From: Aspidapion aeneum
Lineage: Eukaryota; Arthropoda; Insecta; Coleoptera; Brentidae
Length of the DNA: 64,000 nucleotides
NCBI GenBank assembly: GCA_963576565.1
Contig: OY755039.1
Span: 129,012,140-129,076,139, forward strand
Direction of reading: 5' to 3'
Shown here: piece by piece, positions 24,408 to 35,895 of the stretch
How the letters are laid out: each line of letters begins with the position of its first letter
How positions within the stretch are numbered: the first letter of the stretch is position 1
Position numbers and translations under genes: made by a program
Notes under the pieces: model-generated
The model's database searches: none
What the model saw: the letters and a program-made list of their open reading frames with translations, nothing else
What the model was told of the DNA's origin: nothing

Positions 24408-24887
24408 ACGTGGAATTCCGTTGATTGACACTCACTGTCTTGATGACGGGTAAAAATGCAATATGCGTTGATCCGGCCTGAAAGACAAAGAGCTGTCGTA
24501 GGTCACGGACTATAGTTTTTTTTCTTTTATTTGCATTCGATCTTTTCATTGATCGATATTGTATAGCAGTTTTTCGCCTGCGTTTGTTTTTTGTTTCTCT
24601 CGTATCTCGGTAGATGGCGATTCTGGCGATAGTTTTCTCACTATTTACATTTGATTAGAGACAAAAACGTCCAATTAACTTCGCAAGATTTGTCACATTG
24701 ACCAGCAGTGTTCTGAAGAGTCCCATGAGGACGAAACAGTTAACTGTCAACACTTATTAGGTGTCCATTAGATCTTGGACCCCCGTGAGGTTAAGCTTTC
24801 AGGCTACCCACGGAAAAATATGAGAGAAACAAAAACTCCTTTTATGCCCGATTAGCCACGAAACTTGTTTGATTGTTAAAATTGGGC
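24408..24887 (+). repeat. Inverted third copy of the 639 bp repeat
   Basis: From ACGTGGAATTCCGTTGATTG onward this is the reverse complement of the tandem units, more diverged (about several percent), ending at a switch GTTTGATT|GTTAAAATTGGG back into direct orientation. It carries the best hammerhead of the three copies. Confidence 0.9.
24707..24754 (+). ncRNA. Type I hammerhead ribozyme candidate
   Basis: Every invariant element is in place. Stem I AGTGTT (24707-24712) pairs with AACACT (24749-24754). Core CTGAAGA (24713-24719). Stem II GTCC/GGAC (24720-24723/24729-24732) with loop CATGA. GAAA (24733-24736). Stem III CAG/CTG with TTAA loop plus the A24736-T24747 pair. Predicted cleavage after C24748 of the GTC triplet. 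Both ends lie in stem I, hence type I. Hammerheads in satellite repeats are known from cave crickets, newts and schistosomes; self-cleavage here is inferred, not shown. Confidence 0.8.
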
Positions 24888-25184
24888 TTCTAAATATCAC
24901 GTGACATCTGTCATTTAATGTCGCATTTATAAAGGATAAAGTTAGCTACAGGAGGGCGTGCAAAGATCCCTAATATTTCGGAAACCTTGTATATTTTATG
25001 GAATTGACGGGTTTTATTCAGGGCGTTTATGGAAAGTCATATTTATTTTATATAAAGCCGAGCGCGAATTGATCTAAAGGGCCTTTGCACAGTGACTGCG
25101 TAAATTGTGAGTGGGTTGTTTTAAATAAACTGTTTCAAAGAGGCAAATACAGGAAGTTAAGAAATAAAGTAAAAATAGGGATAA

Positions 25185-25396
25185 ATTCGGATAATTTGGA
25201 TAAGATGCCCATCATACCTGTTTTCAGTTTTAGTAACTCTCCCAAACATAATTTAGCTAAATGGCTAAACATAAAATTTAAAATCCTAACTAATTGCCAT
25301 TATCAGATATTATTAACAAATAACTTGGACCTAGTCAACAAAAATAAGAACATACCCATTCCAGAGGAAGCTATTCTGGTCTCCTTTAACCATTGA
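25185..25396 (+). pseudogene. PLE reverse transcriptase fragment
   Basis: VFSFSNSPKHNLAKWLNIKF, then LVNKNKNIPIPEEAILVSFN before a stop at 25396. The same stretch occurs in the longer relict at 29109-31222. It covers the region before and including the first RT aspartate block (ILVSF[N/D]) and breaks off there. Confidence 0.75.
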
Positions 25397-26706
25397 GTTG
25401 TATAACGCCCTAAAAGGGCGTTAGAGACGGAAAGACAAGGCATTTTTTATTGACCCTATCCAATTTGGTTCCTATGGTCGGGTATTTCTTTTACAATAAA
25501 AACAAAGATAGACATTATTGAACATGTGAAACGGACAAAGATAGGGTGATTTTGCATGCTAATAATACCGTAGATAATATAAGGGTACTTTTATCTCTTT
25601 CACACTGACGGCATAAGTGCGACAGAAAAGCAGCTGGCTACCTTTAATCCACCTGCCGTATTTTGAGTGATTCTACCTGTTAGTCCGTGTATACAGGGAA
25701 AACTGATAGACAATGTTGTCTAAGTACGGAAATGATTTTTTTTGAATTTTGTGCGGGAATATTACAAAAAGAAATCTTAAAACGTTTAAAAACAAGTTTA
25801 GAAGTAACTATTTGAGTTTAAACATGGTCCAAAATTGTTTTTTGTGCAAAAGAAGAAAAAAATCCATAAAAAAACAACATTTCATGGGTAAGTCGTCTTG
25901 ACGGATAGTTTTTCCTAAAACACGAGAAAGTTCAGTAGCGTCACGATAGATAGTTTTTTCTGCGACCGTGCGATTTTACCCTCACACATTTTGATTCAGA
26001 AAGTGTCACTTCCCCGCACTTTTTTTTGCATTGCATGAAAATTAACAAAAAGTATTTGATTTTCTTAAAAATGATTTCTTTTTAAATGCTTACATACCGA
26101 TTTTTATCCAGTTGTTTTTGTTTTTTCGAACCAAACTTTTGACATGTCACGGTCGAGTTTCATACATCTTGATGAATTGTTACACACACTGATCTATGTT
26201 TTTATAAATTTCGATAAATTTAATGTTTTTTGCGGACTTTACAGTAATTTTAAGTTAAATTTTGGTCTTTCATCGCGAAAGTATATATTTATTATTATAT
26301 GACCACCGCGACCGGTCTACAGGCCGGTATCATATGTTTATGTCCTTCTAATGTCATTTGAATATCATGCTGTCTTACTTAATAAGGTCACTTAGTTTAA
26401 TTAATAATTTTGTCCTACATAATATAAAAGAAGAATAGAAACCAACAAAAAATTTGTGACACTTCGATTACCCATTTTCTTTGATTGCGATGGATTAGGG
26501 TGACCAGATTACGGTTTATTAGGGTGCCCAGAGTGCGCAAAAAAAGATTTTGAAAAATTTCCCTAAAAAAATTGAAGACCAAACACTCACTCGCCACTCA
26601 ATGTTTATGGTCGCATACACTAATCCTAACTCGATTTCCGACGATTATGGACAATGGTTACCCCCTGGACATAAACCTAACAACTTTTACTATATTTATT
26701 AACAAT
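25397..26706. other. Interval without recognised gene
   Basis: Contains small palindromes (e.g. CGACCGGTCTACAGGCCGGT near 26310). No coding assignment. Confidence 0.4.
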
Positions 26707-27470
26707 AGGTAGGTTAGGTTTGGTTAGGTTGGGTTAGGTTGGGTTAGGTTATGTTAGGTTGGGTTAGGTTGGGTTAGGTTGGGTTAGGTTGGGTTAGGTT
26801 GGGTTAGGTTGGGTTAGGTTGGGTTAGGTTGGGTTAGGTTGGGTTAGGTTGGGTTAGGTTGGGTTAGGTTGGGTTAGGTTGGGCTGGGTTGGGTTAGGTT
26901 GGGTTAGGTTGGGTTAGGTTGGGTTAGGTTGGGTTAGGTTGGGTTAGGTTGGGTTAGGTTGGGTTATGTTGGGTTAGGTTGGGTTAGGTTGGGTTAGGTT
27001 GGGTTAGGTTGGGTTAGGTTCGGTTAGGTTGGGTTAGGTTGGGTTAGGTTGGGTTAGGTTGGGTTAGGTTGGGTTAGGTTGGGTTAGGTTGGGTTAGGTT
27101 GGGTTAGGTTGGGTTAGGTTGGGTTAGGTTGGGTTAGGTTGGGTTAGGTTGGGTTAGGTTGGGTTAGGTTGGGTTAGGTTGGGTTAGGTTGGGTTAGGTT
27201 GGGTTAGGTTGGGTTAGGTTGGGTTAGGTTGGGTTAGGTTGGGTTAGGTTGGGTTAGGTTGGGTTAGGTTGGGTTAGGTTGGGTTAGGTTGGGTTAGGTT
27301 GGGTTAGGTTGGGTTAGGTTGGGTTAGGTTGGGTTAGGTTAGGTTGGGTTAGGTTGGGTTAGGTTGGGTTAGGTTGGGTTAGGTTGGGTTAGGTTGGGTT
27401 AGGTTGGGTTAGGTTGGGTTAGGTTGGGTTAGGTTGGGTTAGGTTGGGTTAGGTTGGGTTAGTTTGAGTA
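26707..27470 (+). repeat. Decamer array (TTAGG TTGGG)n, telomere-like
   Basis: About 760 bp of strictly alternating TTAGG and TTGGG pentamers, i.e. a GGGTTAGGTT decamer, with rare variants (GGGCTGGGTT, GGGTTATGTT, one CGGTTAGGTT). A register slip near 27337 (TTAGGTTAGG) divides it. Both edges degrade into TTAGG/TTCGG-like pentamers. TTAGG is the ancestral insect telomere repeat; an interstitial position is suggested by ordinary sequence on both sides. Confidence 0.97.
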
Positions 27471-28134
27471 TGTTCGGTTAGGTTCCGCTAGGATTGTTTA
27501 GGTTAGGTTTAGCTATATTCGGTTAGGTTCGGTTCAGTTTAAGCAAATCGAACCGAACCAAACCGAACCGTTAGATTCGGTTTGATTTGGTTCATTTCGA
27601 TACGGATGGGTTCAGTTTGCTTTTGTTCAGTTAGACCTTCGATAAATTTTAAAAAAGTAAATAATTATTAATTTTTAGTGTTTGAAGGAATAAAAATTGA
27701 TATAATGTTCAATTAAACTAATTTTTATTTGTAAAAATGTAGGAATCATAGTTTTCTTGATTTTGTTTTGAATTTCATGCTTTTTTAAAAATTGTGCATT
27801 TTTATAAAAGGACCAAAAAAACTGACCCGATTTCGATCACCCAAACTAAATGACCTTAGTTATTTCAAGTTTTTGTTGACAGCTGATAGACGTCAGGGAC
27901 CGTTTTGTTTCAGTTTGAAATGAGAAAATGCTTCTTTTGTAGCAATTTGTATGGGTTTTAATGGGGTTTTAAGAATGTTTCAATTTCAATTTTTTTAACA
28001 AAATCAACGATAGTCCGCAATTTTTTTTTAGAAATCACTATAAAATGGTCTAAAATTATCATTTTTCAAAAAACTTCGTAGTTTTAAGAAAGGTGGTAAA
28101 ACGTACCAGACCCCTGAAATGTGTTGCAGTCTAG
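27471..28134. other. Degenerate pentamer flank, then AT-rich DNA
   Basis: 27471-27620 is a decayed mix of GGTTC/GGTTA and inverse GAACC pentamers (AAATCGAACCGAACCAAACC). The rest is AT-rich with nothing assigned. Confidence 0.6.
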
Positions 28135-28571
28135 GACAACTGGGCGCCGCCAACTCGGCGCCACCAACCGGGCGGCAGGCCAACTGGGCGCCGGGCCAAC
28201 TTGACGCCGAGCCAACTGGGCGCCGGACTAAAATATTTTTTCTTGATAAAATGTGCAGATGAAAAACAAACTTAAAAAAATTAAAATGGCGCATCCAAAA
28301 TGGCGGACTTTCTTATTTATGCATCGATATGTATCGAATATGGAACTTGGCGGTGTTTCAAGTCGCAGAACACTACACCTACCAAATTTCAACACTCGAC
28401 TTAATAGATGTTGAAAGTTTTGTATAAATAACATATTTATTTTGTTTTTATCTGCACATTTTATCGAAAAAAAAATAGTCCGGCGCTGAGTTGGCCCGGC
28501 GCCCATTAGGCCCGGCGTGGCGCCCTGTTGGCGGCGCCGAGTTGGCCCGGCGCCCGGCGCCCGGTTGTCCC
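28135..28571. mobile_element. Foldback with GGCGCC-rich ends
   Basis: Left end GGACAACTGGGCGCCGCCAA and right end GGCGCCCGGTTGTCCC are inverted. Each end holds five or more GGCGCC-type motifs in AACTGGGCGCC-like units. Inner arms GATAAAATGTGCAGAT / ATCTGCACATTTTATC are also inverted. The centre is unique and non-coding. GC-rich ends in an AT-rich genome are unusual. Confidence 0.8.
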
Positions 28572-29108
28572 ATTCCGAATTGAAATTTTTAGTTCCGAAA
28601 TTTCATCTGACTCGAGCATAACTTGTAGTCCACCCAAGAAAAGAAGAGTTGAAGAAGACCCTTGTTCAAAGAAAGAAAATATTTTACCTGGAAGGTACAA
28701 CATTTGTAAAGTTCTAAGATGAAAACAATAATTTTAATACATCCACTGCACTTAGCATGCTTAGAAATTCTTTTTACTCTTTTTTTTTACTGAAGAGAAT
28801 TTTGTAAACACACACAAGTAAGTATTCATGAATTATTTATTATTCAAACAGAAAATTGTTGATAAAAAAATTCTAGTGGAATTCAAAATTTTTATTTTGC
28901 TCCGCCACTGCCCTTTTTTATCCAAGACAAGCAAATAGAATATTTTTGCGATGTTGCATGTTTCCGGACTCACCAAACCGAAATTCTATTTTCATCCCTA
29001 TTTTGCTCATTAAATTCTTACTTGTATTTGGTCAATTGCGATAAAAGCTTGATATAATGGCAATTTTGGCCCATGCCGGGTCTACCCGTAGGGTATAGAA
29101 GTCAATGC
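28572..29108. other. Interval without recognised gene
   Basis: AT-rich, nothing assigned. Confidence 0.4.
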
Positions 29109-31222
29109 CTTTAACATAAGCAACTTATTTACCAATGTTCCCAAAAATGAAATCTTCGATATTGTAAGACAAAAACTAATTGAAAAACATTTTAATTCTA
29201 GTGTCATAAAGTCAATAAAAGAAAAAGTCCCTCAAAATAATCCAGTTGTCAATAGAGCAGACAAGGATAGCTACACGATTGTCCTCCCAAAAGAAAAATA
29301 TGACAAAAGTCCTTGATTTTTTAAAGAACAATGATTTTGAAATATTCCAACGTAAATTTTCTTCCTTTATTACAAAAGTCTCCAACACACTAAAAGACTA
29401 CAAAAATGTCCTTAACTATTACTTAACTAAACAATTTACACCAACATATACCTACTAACATCCCTAGATTCTATGGCCTTTTGAAAACCCACAAATCAGA
29501 AAATTTTGATAAGAAGATGCTCAACAGACCTGTTGTCAGTTTTACTAACTATCCCACATATAATTCAGCTAAATGGAAACATAAAATTTAAAACCCTAAC
29601 TAATTGCCATTTTGAAAATACAATATCAAATAACTTGGACATAGTCAACAAAAATAAGAACATACTCATTCCAGAGGAAGCTATTCTCGTCTCCTTTAAC
29701 ATAAGCAACTTATTTACCAATGTTCCCAAAAATGAAATCTTCGATATTATAAAACAAAAACTAATTGAAAAACATTTTAATTCTAGTGTCATAAAGTCAA
29801 TAAAAGAAAAAGTCTCTCAAAATAACCCAGTTGTCAATAGATCAGACAGGGATAGCTACACGATTGTCCTCCCAAAAGAAAAATATGACAAAAGTCCTTG
29901 ATTTTTTACAGAACAATGATTTTGAAATATTCCAACTTAAATTTTCTTTCTTTATTACAAAAGTCTCCAACACACTAAAAGACTGCAAAAATGTCCCTAA
30001 CTATTACTTAACTAAACAATTTACACCAACATGTACCTACTAACATCCCTAGATTCTATGGCCTTTTGAAAACCCACAAATCAGAAAATGTTGATAAAAA
30101 GATGCTCAACAGACCTGCAAGGGCGGATCCAGAGGTGCTTCTCGGGGGGGGGGGGGGGGGAGGGGTTTACTTTACGTGACATTCTCTGTTGGTAAAAAAC
30201 GGTATATATTTTATTGAATTAGTCAGTGGTTGTAATTTTGATGATAAAAACAATAGACACTTTCATGCAAAATTTTGAATTTTTATTAGCAAAAACATTA
30301 CTTTTTACTCATTTTTTGTATATTCAAAAAATTCTCGAGGGGGGGGGCAGGTGCCCCTAGTGCCCCCCCTGGATCCGCCACTGCAGACCTGTTGTCAGTT
30401 TTAGTAACTCTCCCACACATAATTCAGCTAAATGGAAACACAAAATTTAGAATTCTAATTGCCATTTTAAAAATTAAATATCAAACAACTTGGACCTAGC
30501 CAACAAAATTAAAAACATACCCATTCCGGAGGAAGCTATTCTGGTCTCATTTAACATAAGCAACTTATTTACCAATTTTCCCACAAATAAAGTCTTCGAT
30601 ATTATAAATCAAAAACTAATTGACAGCAACTTGCCTGATAATGAAGTACTCGAATATTACAAGCTTTTTGGCATTTGTTTTAAACAAAACTTTTTCTCTT
30701 GTAACCAAATCCACTTTAAACAAAAAGATGGACTTGCTATGGGTTTACCCCTAGCACGCCTATCAGCTGATCTATTCCTAGACAATCTCGAAACCAATTT
30801 TATCTTAAAAAATAACACATTTTGCAATATACTATGTTTGTGGTAAGGAGGCCTTAGACTTTTTCAGGAATTTCTGGATTTTCTCAATTGAATCCACCCA
30901 AAAATTAAATTTATATTGGAGATTCACAACAACTGTCAAATACATTTTCTAGACTTTACAATCTCCAGGACCATGCAAGACACTCTTTCTTTATTTATCG
31001 TAAGCCCTCAAATACTGGCTGCACTAAACACTTATGTCTACAGAGCATTAACCATTTCCATGAGTGAAATTGCCCTTGAAAACGAAATTGATACAACTAA
31101 AGAGATTGCAACTACTTATAATTATTCAGAACAACTGACAGATAGACTGGTCCAAAGAAGAAAACTTAAAAACAGCTGTAGCCAAATCTTATTTCATATT
31201 GTTCAGTATAGTCAATTTTATT
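29109..31222 (+). pseudogene. Decayed PLE reverse transcriptase with internal 585 bp tandem duplication
   Basis: Order of blocks: SNLFTNVPKNEIFDI, then SYTIVLPKEKYD and FYGLLKTHKSENFDKKM, RPVVSFTNY, EEAILVSFNISNLFTNV; after 585 bp (29116 to 29701) the same blocks recur. The 3' part (30490-31222) continues through KQKDGLAMGLPLARLSADLF, LDNLETNFILKNN and ALTISMSEIALENEIDT. These are the pre-palm, palm (DGLAMG) and thumb regions of a PLE RT of a different lineage from the intact copy at 47803. The catalytic DD box is lost at about 30840, frames are broken throughout, and no GIY-YIG domain follows. A hAT MITE interrupts it at 30118. Confidence 0.82.
30110..30391. mobile_element. hAT MITE (266 bp) with perfect 8 bp target duplication
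   Basis: Element 30118-30383 has ends CAAGGGCGGATCCAGAGG and inverted CCCTGGATCCGCCACTG. The flanks are direct copies of CAGACCTG (30110-30117 and 30384-30391). An 8 bp duplication and CA(G)NGGCGG ends are hAT-type. It contains a G run (30147-30161) and sits inside the PLE relict. A related copy is at 43295-43566. Confidence 0.92.
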
Positions 31223-31369
31223 AAATAGTAGTTTCCAAAGAAAAAATACAACAATAATATTACATAATTTTTTTCCATTTTATTCTGGCATTTTTTTCCA
31301 TCAAAATAAATTTAAGTTAAATTGAGTTTTTGGACCAGGGCCCTGCGGGCCCCCATGAGGCTACGAGCC

Positions 31370-32017
31370 CTAGGCAAGTACGGTGGATAGAATAGACCGG
31401 TGTTCGGATCTCATAAATATATGTCGAATTTTCACGTCACTGGTGGTCCAGCTGATTTTTAGAAACGTAAGTTAAATATGATATGAACAACTAAAATTTT
31501 TTGATTTTTTTGAAAACTAAGGCAATTTTCGTACTATTTTTTCGTATATTCTTATAAAATAATATTTTTCAGACATACCAGTCGTTATTTTTTTTAGCCC
31601 GCTTCATTTCTCTTGACACAAAAACTAAAATTCGAAGAAATTAATGTGTTCGTTTCAGCTTCAAAAATTATCCGCTGACCTACCTCTTTGTTTACTACCC
31701 AATAGTCCTCGGTTCACCTTTGATACTAAACGATCACATTCAGTTTGACTTGTAGTTTAAGTTTTGTGTAATAAAAAATAAAGCGGACTAAAAAAAATAA
31801 CGACAATACGTCTAGAAAATTACATTTTATAAGGATGTACTAGAAAACAGAATAAAAATGGCCTTAGTTTACAAAAAATTCAAAAAATATTTCCGTTGCT
31901 CATAACAGATCTAACTTTTGTTTACAAAAATCAGCTGGACCACCATTGACGTGAAAAATTCGACATATATATATAAAATCCGAACACCGCTCTATTCTAT
32001 CCACCGTGCTAGGCAAG
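31370..32017. mobile_element. 630 bp foldback with 9 bp target duplication
   Basis: Element 31379-32008, with ends TACGGTGGATAGAATAGA and inverted TCTATTCTATCCACCGTG, is flanked by CTAGGCAAG on both sides. The arms run about 240 bp each. A 9 bp duplication is typical of Mutator-like or Merlin elements. No ORF, so superfamily stays open. Confidence 0.88.
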
Positions 32018-32389
32018 TGCATAAAGTGCTTATAGAATAAACAGGCGCTGTTATTATTTATTATTATTTACCAATAGTTTGGAATTAATTTTGAGATAAC
32101 CCTTAACCCTAAATACACAACATAACAATCTATAACGACAAATATGTCTTGCCTGCTTGTTAGAGGCATATTTTACTAGTTTCGGAGCCAAAGTTGACAG
32201 ACTATAAATTTGAGCCAAATTTCAGTATATATACCCTTCTCGAGAGACCGAAATATGATACTGCGGAGCTCAATAAATTTTTTGAAATTTTATTACAACA
32301 CATACATAAGATTCAGCCCTACGTACCAGTGAATATTAGAAAATAATCGCCATTTGATAGATTTAACTTTTAAGGTTGGCGATCCACCT
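32018..32389. other. Interval without recognised gene
   Basis: AT-rich; nothing assigned. Confidence 0.4.
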
Positions 32390-33600
32390 GGCCATCATAG
32401 TTCTAGAAACCGCTGCTCTGAAAATATCAGTTGACGTGCAGCCGAACCATCTTTCCATTTAATTAAAAGTTTTGATGTTTTCCAACTGATCTTCTGCCTT
32501 GTATTTTTCCCTCAATTATCATCCTAAGCGGCTGATATTTCTTACCTTTCATTACATGCCTAATGTATCTGGTCTTTCCTTCTTTGATTGTAACGAGAAG
32601 TTTAAGTCGTTTGCGCATTCGGTCAAGTACAGCTTCATTGGTTATTCTTTGTACCCACGATATCTTCAGCATGCGTCTATACAAGTACATTTCAAACGCC
32701 TCAAGTCTCTTCTCTGTAATTGTGTCGAGAGTTCATCCTTCACACCAGTAGAACAAAATCGAAAACACATAGCATCTCCGCATTCGGAGGTCCAGATTGA
32801 TGTCAAGGGAGGTAAAAACTGTTTATTCTCGCTTGTTCAATTAGAGATCTGATTTCTATTTTGGGTTTACACTTTCATGTTCACACGTTTGTATCTAAAT
32901 ATTTCAACGTTTTAACTTATTCTAAGATGCAACCATTTATTGTTATGTTGTCAACAGTATTTGTTTTTGCAAACACTAATATTTTTTTGGCTTGATCTAT
33001 AAACCATTTTCTTCGCTGTATTGAACTATACTTTCCATCATAAACTGTAGGTCCTCTATATTGTCTGTAAGAATTACGGTATCGTCTGCATATCGGATAT
33101 TGTTTATTACTATTCCATTGACTTTTATACCTTTTAAACTTTCATCCATAGCCTTTCTAAAAATAGTTTTGGCATAAATGTTACACAGGCGATAAGATGC
33201 AGCCCTGTCTAACCCAGTTTTTATTCAGTGCAGCTTCACATGTTTCGTTTACATTTCTAACTACAGCTGTTTGGTTCCAATACAGCTGTGAGATAATATT
33301 AATTTCTTCCTTGTAAATACCAATCTTACTAAGAGTTTCAATAAGTTTGTCGTGTTTTACGCAGTCGAATGCTTTAGGATAATCAATGAAACAAGCACAC
33401 ATTAACATACACGTCTCTACCCCTTTAAGTCATCACATTTAGAGAGAAAAGGGCCTCGCGTGTTCCATAGCCATTCCTGAACCCAAACTGCGCCCTATCC
33501 ACTTGGATGTCACATTTTCTGAAAATACGATTATGAATGATTCTCAAAAAGATCTCTCTCTCTATCGAATGATGACGTAGGAAGTAATCACAACTTAGGT
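32390..33600 (-). pseudogene. LINE reverse transcriptase relict
   Basis: Reading down the minus strand: VDRAQFGFRNGYGTREALFS (33520), CFIDYPKAFDCVKHDKLIET (33390), AALNKNWVRQGCILSP (33230), then VINNIRYADDTVILTDNIED (33090), and YLYRRMLKISWVQRITNEAV (32690). These are the F/YDxxKAFD, RQGCxLSP and YADDT boxes of non-LTR retrotransposons of the endonuclease-RT type, in correct order. The catalytic Asp pair of YADD is intact, but the frame is broken several times and the endonuclease is missing. Confidence 0.88.
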
Positions 33601-33660
33601 GATGTCGGTCCAACATGACCGATATGGGCCCCAACCATTTAAATAGCAAATTTAGCATAT

Positions 33661-35895
33661 TTTATTATTATAATAATAAAACATTATTTAAATAAAATAC
33701 TTACAAAATCAAAATAGTCTGTTACAATGTATTTCTAATTCTAAAACGCTTAAGCTATAATAATGAAATTTATCACGCATATTGGCCTTGAAATGCGTGG
33801 CCCCTAGAGGGCGTAAAAGGGCAAATTGTGTTTTTATATCATTGCTAGTAGATATCTTCTATGAGATTTTGATGGAGTCTTAGTCGCGGCATAGCAACAG
33901 ATGGGCAAATTTAACACAGGTACTTGAGTGTGCAGATCGCTTGAACTTGGTTGGAGGGTTATCTAATTGTTTTAAAGCATTTTTGCGATTAAAAAAAATT
34001 AACCAAAGGTTCTGGTTACAATATTTTTTGGTTCCTACAAAATAATTTGTTTCAAATAACTTATTTAAACGGAATTCTGTTATCGGGTTTTCAAAACAAC
34101 AATATCCATTAAATCCAATCAATTTGTGGACACGCCCAATCCCAACCAACACTGCGGTCGTTCGATACAAACAATAGATTAAGGATTGATCATGGTCAAA
34201 CAAATAACCGAAAAGTTGCCAAAAGTTTATGGTATTTTGGTCCATTCCTACCCCAATCTCACGAACTTTCCCAATTAAAAGAAGTAATGCCTAAACAAAA
34301 TATCTTTTTAGGGTAAGGTGTTCGTGCCTTTTGGCCATCGTTTTTATTTAGTATGTGTACCATAAATTGTGGATCATTTCTAGAAAGTGCCAAGGTCAAA
34401 CTGGTAAACATAAAAATGTTGGATTAAGCAATTTCTTTAAATGTTTAGGCGTTTTGTATATTACACCTAAAATAAAGTTCCTTATTTACGCATATACGCT
34501 GTAAATTTTAGATAGTTTTTGGTCGTGCCAGAAACGGCCGATGATTGCAAACTCACGGACGGTTAACATAAGACTTTTGACGTACGTAGAACGTGTGCAA
34601 TTCGTCAATACCACGAAGTGGCGTAACTAACTATTTTACAGGAGAGCGTTCAAAACATTTTTTGATTTTCACATAGCAACTTTGACAACTGTCAAAATAA
34701 TGTCAAAATATGGTAAAGGCTTCTATACTACTTGGATTTTGGTTACGGCCCTTCATGGATTAGTAGAGCGACTTTTTTTTATAGGTGTTAGTGGGCTTAT
34801 CTAAAAATCCATTTTTGTGGGTTACACCCATATACATAATATTCCAATACCCACGGTAACTACCCATTCATGATTCACATATGAGGGCCTTGGGGTCCTC
34901 AAGCAAAAAACTCCTGATTGGTTGCTTTCAAAGACATATGTCCATATAGTACGTATTACTGCAATACCTACGGTACCTTACGATGCAGAATGCAAAGATA
35001 TTTGAAATAGCAATATTAATGGGTATAAGTCTCTCCTTTTTGCGGTCCTTAAGATAAAATGTCCTGATTGGTTATACTTTTACGCATGAATATTATTTTA
35101 TTCTTGTATTCGTTACGTCAAATCATCGGCGTACAGTTGATAAAAACTCTATCTATATAAATTTGTTATCTGTGCATTTTTCGTATCTTTATTTCTGAAT
35201 GTTTGCATCAAACGCCAACCATTGTATAAATAGGTAACAGGGAGTATTGGAATATTACGTATACACCACTTCGTGGTTTTGATGAAAAATTGTGTTTTAG
35301 CGACCTTCTCCTAAATTCCGCCGCGCCATTTCGGAACGGCTGGCGCTAGCTGCACAGTTCTCTGACCGCAGTGTTGATGAACAGTTTATAAATATTAGGT
35401 ACTTTTAAACAAGGTATCTAAATCTTAATATGTATTAACAATATCTCCCGCTCCATGACATACATTTTTTTAGTTCTATTTCTTCAAATTTTCTCTAAGA
35501 AAACAGCTCAAATGGAATCTGTGTGGAAAACTTTTCTTTATAACTGGAAATGGGCGCTTCACAACATGACCCTGCATATTTGCCTAAAATTTTATTAAAA
35601 TAGGTCTAGGCATTCTCGAGTTATAGTTGTAACATCCGGACGGACAGATGGAAAGACGGATGGGCAGACAAAGTGACTGAAAACGGAAATGAGACATCCT
35701 ATCATGGAAACGGATTTTTGAAAATTCGGACATGCCATTTTTGCACGAATACAATACTTTCTTTTCTATGAGGGAAGTAAAAATCTTATCATTTGTAATT
35801 ATATTTTAAATTCAGTACAGGTAAAATTTAAATAATTATTATAATTTTATTTCATTGAGAAATAATTCATTTCAGCAATACTCCTCGTTTGGTAG
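33661..35895. other. Interval with no clear gene
   Basis: A 121-codon minus frame at 33880-34245 has no recognisable domain; it could be a relict or chance. Inverted CCACGAAGTGG/CCACTTCGTGG pieces at about 34611 and 35265 may mark ends of an old foldback. A degenerate GACG/GACA stretch at 35637-35672 follows TCTCGAGTTATAGTTGT, as in many insect MINE-like repeats. Confidence 0.4.

Noticed and set aside
33880..34245. 121-codon minus frame
   Set aside because: No domain recognised and no neighbouring support; kept only as a note in the interval entry.
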